Assembly (NCBI GenBank): GCA_030522415.1
Contig: CM060106.1
Coordinates: 29,257,485-29,321,484, forward strand
Origin: Channallabes apus
Taxonomy: Eukaryota > Chordata > Actinopteri > Siluriformes > Clariidae
Direction: 5' to 3'
Length of the DNA: 64,000 nucleotides
Shown piece after piece: positions 60,598 to 64,000 of this stretch; the first letter of the stretch is position 1, and every line of letters begins with the position of its first letter. Both the position numbers and the translations under genes were made by a program. The notes under the pieces are model-generated. The model was not told where the DNA came from, made no database searches, and was given only the letters and a program-made list of their open reading frames with translations.

Positions 60598-61218
60598 CTG
60601 CAAAGAAAGATCGAGCTCTGTCACATGTTTGATGAAACTGCCAATTGTTACACATCATTTGCAAACGAGTGCTACACTGTTGGCTATAAAACTCTCCCAC
60701 TCTCAATGTGTACACAGAAACTAGCATTTCCTTCCCAATTATTGGCAAAGCAAAGTGTGAACATGAAAGCTTATTACCATTCAAAAGCTGAACTGATGGA
60801 AATGCGTTATCGAGATAAACACAGCTCCATAAAAACCCGAATAAATGCCACGAGGGTATGTTATCTCCTTTTGAAATAGATGGGTTTTTTTTTCTCTTTA
60901 GAAAGATAGATGCCAGAAGGAAAGGATATCAGTGACAACCCTCTGTGATTATTGCTAACACCCACTACTTAAATTAATCTTCTTGTGTCTTATGTATCAT
61001 TTAAACCTTGTATTTTCAATGTACGTACTGTGTTGAGTACATCAAGTCCAGTATTTGATATACTGTATCTAAAACAGACCGCAAACAGACCTTACGAGGC
61101 AAAATAGACTTTTACATAACACCACTTTAAAACTTTAAAGGGGATTTATTGTGCACAATTCACTTTTTAGTCATTCCTAGACATTAAGTTGTATGCATGG
61201 TCTTTTTCTCATGTTTTA
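60598..61218. other. Intron upstream of the first visible exon
   Basis: A short open stretch (60595-60879, plus strand) overlaps the antisense exon and has no support as a gene. Nothing else seen. Confidence 0.4.
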
Positions 61219-61402
61219 CATTTAGGCATTTGGCAGACGCTCTTATCCAGAGCGACTAAGATTTTTATCTTATTATACATCTGAGGGTTAAGGGCCTTGC
61301 TCAAGGGCCCAACAGTGGCAACTTGGTGGTTGTGGGGTTTGAACCTGGGATCTTCCGAACCGTAGAGTTCAATGCCTTAACCACTGAGCTACACTGAGCT
61401 GT
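61219..61402 (-). mobile_element. tRNA-derived SINE, family B
   Basis: Antisense: tttaggcatttggcagacgc at the left, ggtttgaacctgggatcttc (B box in reverse), ccttaaccactgagctacac at the right. Nearly the same sequence as 47950-48140 in reverse. Confidence 0.85.
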
Positions 61403-62109
61403 TTTAATTGGTCGGTACTTAATTTCCCCCTATAATGACCTCATATAAGAAAATCCCTTCCCCTGGTTTGGTGCTCAGCTCCATCCAGCTCTGCTCAACT
61501 CTCCAGTTCTCTGGCTGGGTGTGGGTAAAATAAGGCAAATTATCAAAAAGTATCAAAAAATTCATAATCTAATGGGTATTTCAATTAGACCATTAACAGA
61601 CACATTGACGAATACAGTACTGTGCACAAGTCTTGAATGACCTCTCGTTTCTTCATATTTTCCTTCCAAAGAGCCGGACTTCATATTTAGAATGTAGCGG
61701 AATAATTCTCCAGACTCCTTAAAATGCTACAGTAAATTCCAAGTTAATGGAAAAGACGAGAGGGGAAATGAGGTTGCTGCTGAGACTGTTGGGTTTAACT
61801 GTATCTCTAGGCATTTTGTCACAGTAAATCAGCTGTTATGATTTCTTTAACTGAATCTACATAATTTAATTTAATATGACGAAATTAGAGGTAGCTTTTG
61901 TACAGGACTGTGTTGAACAACCAGAAAAATATGGGACCTTAAATGTTCAATCCTCTTTAGATTGTTATTATCTGTTGAGAGCAGGGCATTCAAATAACAG
62001 TTCCCTACAATACTGGGTATTAATAAGGTACTGTAAGTGTACAGTACAAACTCAATACAGTATTCAAGATGGGCATTGTTGGCTCAGTTGGGTTAAATTT
62101 CCTCTCAAT
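61403..62109. other. Intron, no recognised element
   Basis: AT-rich with no recognisable repeat or exon. Confidence 0.4.
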
Positions 62110-62285
62110 GCCCAAAACCGCAGCCACTGAATGAAGTGCCAGTCCCAAGCGCGGAAAATATGGGAGTTGCGTCAGGAAGGGCATCCGGCGTAAAACCTGT
62201 GCCAAGTTGTGTGCGGATCTGATGGTCTGCTTTGGCGACCAGTCAATGGGAGCAGGCAAAAGACCAACAACAACATTGTCATTAA
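62110..62285 (+). mobile_element. RTE-type LINE 3' end or derived SINE
   Basis: gttgcgtcaggaagggcatccggcgtaaaacc, gtgcggatctgatggtctgc and ggcgaccagtcaatgggagc, ending in (CAA)n, are the characteristic 3' end of a widespread fish RTE-like LINE. No coding part. Confidence 0.65.
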
Positions 62286-62846
62286 TCAAGACGGTTTAAA
62301 TTTCACGGAAATGCCTGGCAGGTTCTAGGTGTTAACTTTATGCATAATCAAATATACTTATGCAACCTGCTACTGTAAATATAAATCTTGCTCACAATGT
62401 GCTCATATTAATCTTCCTTTCAACACAGTACTGTAAACCTGAACACTGGAATGATTTATAATCTTACCATACTGTACATTAGCCACATTACACCCACTAG
62501 CCACATTCCCACTTCCTTATTGTGGAACTGCTCCTTGTGGAACTCCTTGTGAGAACGTGGTTGAAGCAAGATGCAGAATGAACTAAACAAGGCTGTATTA
62601 ATGTAACTGACACCTGACAGTGACTTCATGGCACAGACAGGAGATATCAGATGACGTTCTGACGGAATTGTTGCTACGTCAATGACCTCTTTAGGCTTGT
62701 GCTATAACCATGCTAGGTCCATGCATCGATGTAGAAAAGTTCATATTATCATGTTCTTCTGGTGCTTTCAGCACATTTATGGCATGCATGCATAAGGTTA
62801 TAAGTGTGTATTTGTCACATTCAGAGGATTTATTATAATTACAGAT

Positions 62847-64000
62847 AGGGCTGGGCGATATGGCAAAAAAGTAATTTTGATAATTTTTCCCCATATTGAA
62901 CGATAATGATATATATTTCGATATAAGATGTTAATGCTGCCAGCTTTAAAAGAGAATCCCAACAATGACTGAAGCCACAAAAATTAAAGGGTTCATTAAA
63001 TTACATTTTAAAGTATAGTTTATTAACAAAAACAGATGACAGATTTGGCCTTAAAAATTAAGATACTATAGGCACATGCTCAGAATCTTTACACGGCAAA
63101 GATTTTTATAAAAAAAATAAATAAATACTTGTTTGTGATGAGAAAAAGTATCTTGTGATGATATATTACAATGTTTTGAGATTTTTAAACAATAATGAGA
63201 AACAACATTTAGACCACACACACTAGTGCTGTCTTTTTATCCCACAATTCAGAGTTAAATGAAGGCTATTTCACACGGCCCCAATAAACTGACATAATGG
63301 CTTAAGCATGCAATGACGACAAAAATAGAATGAATTATGAGAAATTATCACATAAAGGTTATTTATGTAGAACAGATGCATTACTCACTTTTTAAAACAT
63401 TAACGCCATGTAACATGCTTAATACTGTGAATATTTATTAAATAGCGTCAAGCAGGTCTAGACGATCATTTATTTATTTATATCTGCCGTTACAGCGCAC
63501 AACCACATGCAAATTGGTGTTTATTAGGGCAGTGTGAATACAACAGCATTTTCTAAATTATGCATAATTTTCTAAATTATGCAGCCCCACTGCTAGCCCT
63601 GCTAGTTGACGGAGTAGCATCGGCCCGCATTTTCATGCTCTCAGTGTGGTCGTGTGGGTGATGCTTTCATATAACGGAGTTCGTGCTACCTTTTTTTGTT
63701 GACAATTTCAACATCTTTGGATAATAACTCGAGGTTAGATTCACTTTCGTCGCTGCTTCCACTAATTTTTATTTATTTTTTTTGTCGTCCTGGTGTTTGC
63801 TTCGCAAAGTGCGGTAGGAAATTAACTTTGACCTGCACGGCACGCGCAAGCTGCACGCTATTGGCTGTTGTCGTATTGTTATGCTGTGTGATTGGCTCTT
63901 AGATTAATTCATATCGAGCAAAAAATGTCTAGAGCTCATCATCGTTATTAAAATCAAATAAATCGCGATTCGATATGATATCGTGTATCGGCCCAGCCCT
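62847..64000. mobile_element. Terminal-inverted-repeat DNA element, probably hAT-like and non-autonomous
   Basis: Left end AGGGCTGGGCGATA at 62847; the window ends with tatcggcccagccct, its inverse with one extra base. The inner edges are rich in cgatat/tcgata on both sides. About 1.15 kb with no transposase-like frame. The right flank is outside the window, so the target duplication cannot be read. Assignment to hAT is from terminal resemblance only. Confidence 0.65.

Noticed and set aside
63696..63902. Open frame with hydrophobic C-terminus
   Set aside because: Inside the non-autonomous inverted-repeat element; no transposase motif.

Overview
The window is vertebrate genomic DNA, almost certainly from a ray-finned fish. 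Evidence is a spliced vertebrate-type gene with long introns, plus piscine repeat families: tRNA-derived and V-SINE/mermaid-like SINEs, Tc1-like remnants, a chromodomain Ty3/Gypsy element, a DIRS element, and CR1/L2-, RTE- and L1-type LINE pieces. The repeat mix would fit a catfish-like teleost, but that is inference.

One host gene spans nearly the whole window on the minus strand. Thirteen coding exons (60597 down to 1019) join in one uninterrupted frame (2,666 nt, 888 codons plus 2 nt). They encode a B4GALNT3/4-type beta-1,4-N-acetylgalactosaminyltransferase: part of a PA14 domain, a long low-complexity stem, and the catalytic domain with the CDLH and WGGED motifs. Details of the sequence favour B4GALNT4. 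The 5' exons lie beyond 64000 and the last exon(s) lie before position 1.

Layout by region. 1-12 kb is an 11.2 kb intron carrying LINE copy 1 (1799-11137). That LINE is split by a complete 5.9 kb Ty3/Gypsy chromovirus with 5-bp target duplications, and the Gypsy leader itself contains a LINE tail, so three retroelements are nested. 12.3-17.6 kb is the compact exon-dense part of the gene. 17.6-31.7 kb holds two exons, SINEs, Tc1-like remnants and an RTE-type LINE tail. 31.7-36.5 kb is a degenerate DIRS element with inverted terminal repeats and an internal complementary region; it lacks its reverse-transcriptase core and contains a solo LTR. 37-53 kb has many SINEs and an L1-type fragment inserted into another repeat. 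53.9-57.3 kb is LINE copy 2, antisense, with a 983-codon open frame. 57-64 kb has Tc1 and SINE remnants, the most upstream exon seen, and a terminal-inverted-repeat element that ends exactly at the window edge.

Functionally only the glycosyltransferase is a host gene. The retroelement proteins belong to independent parasites in its introns. All splice phases of the host gene are intact despite the insertions. I saw no CRISPR array, rRNA gene, free-standing tRNA gene or prokaryotic operon.
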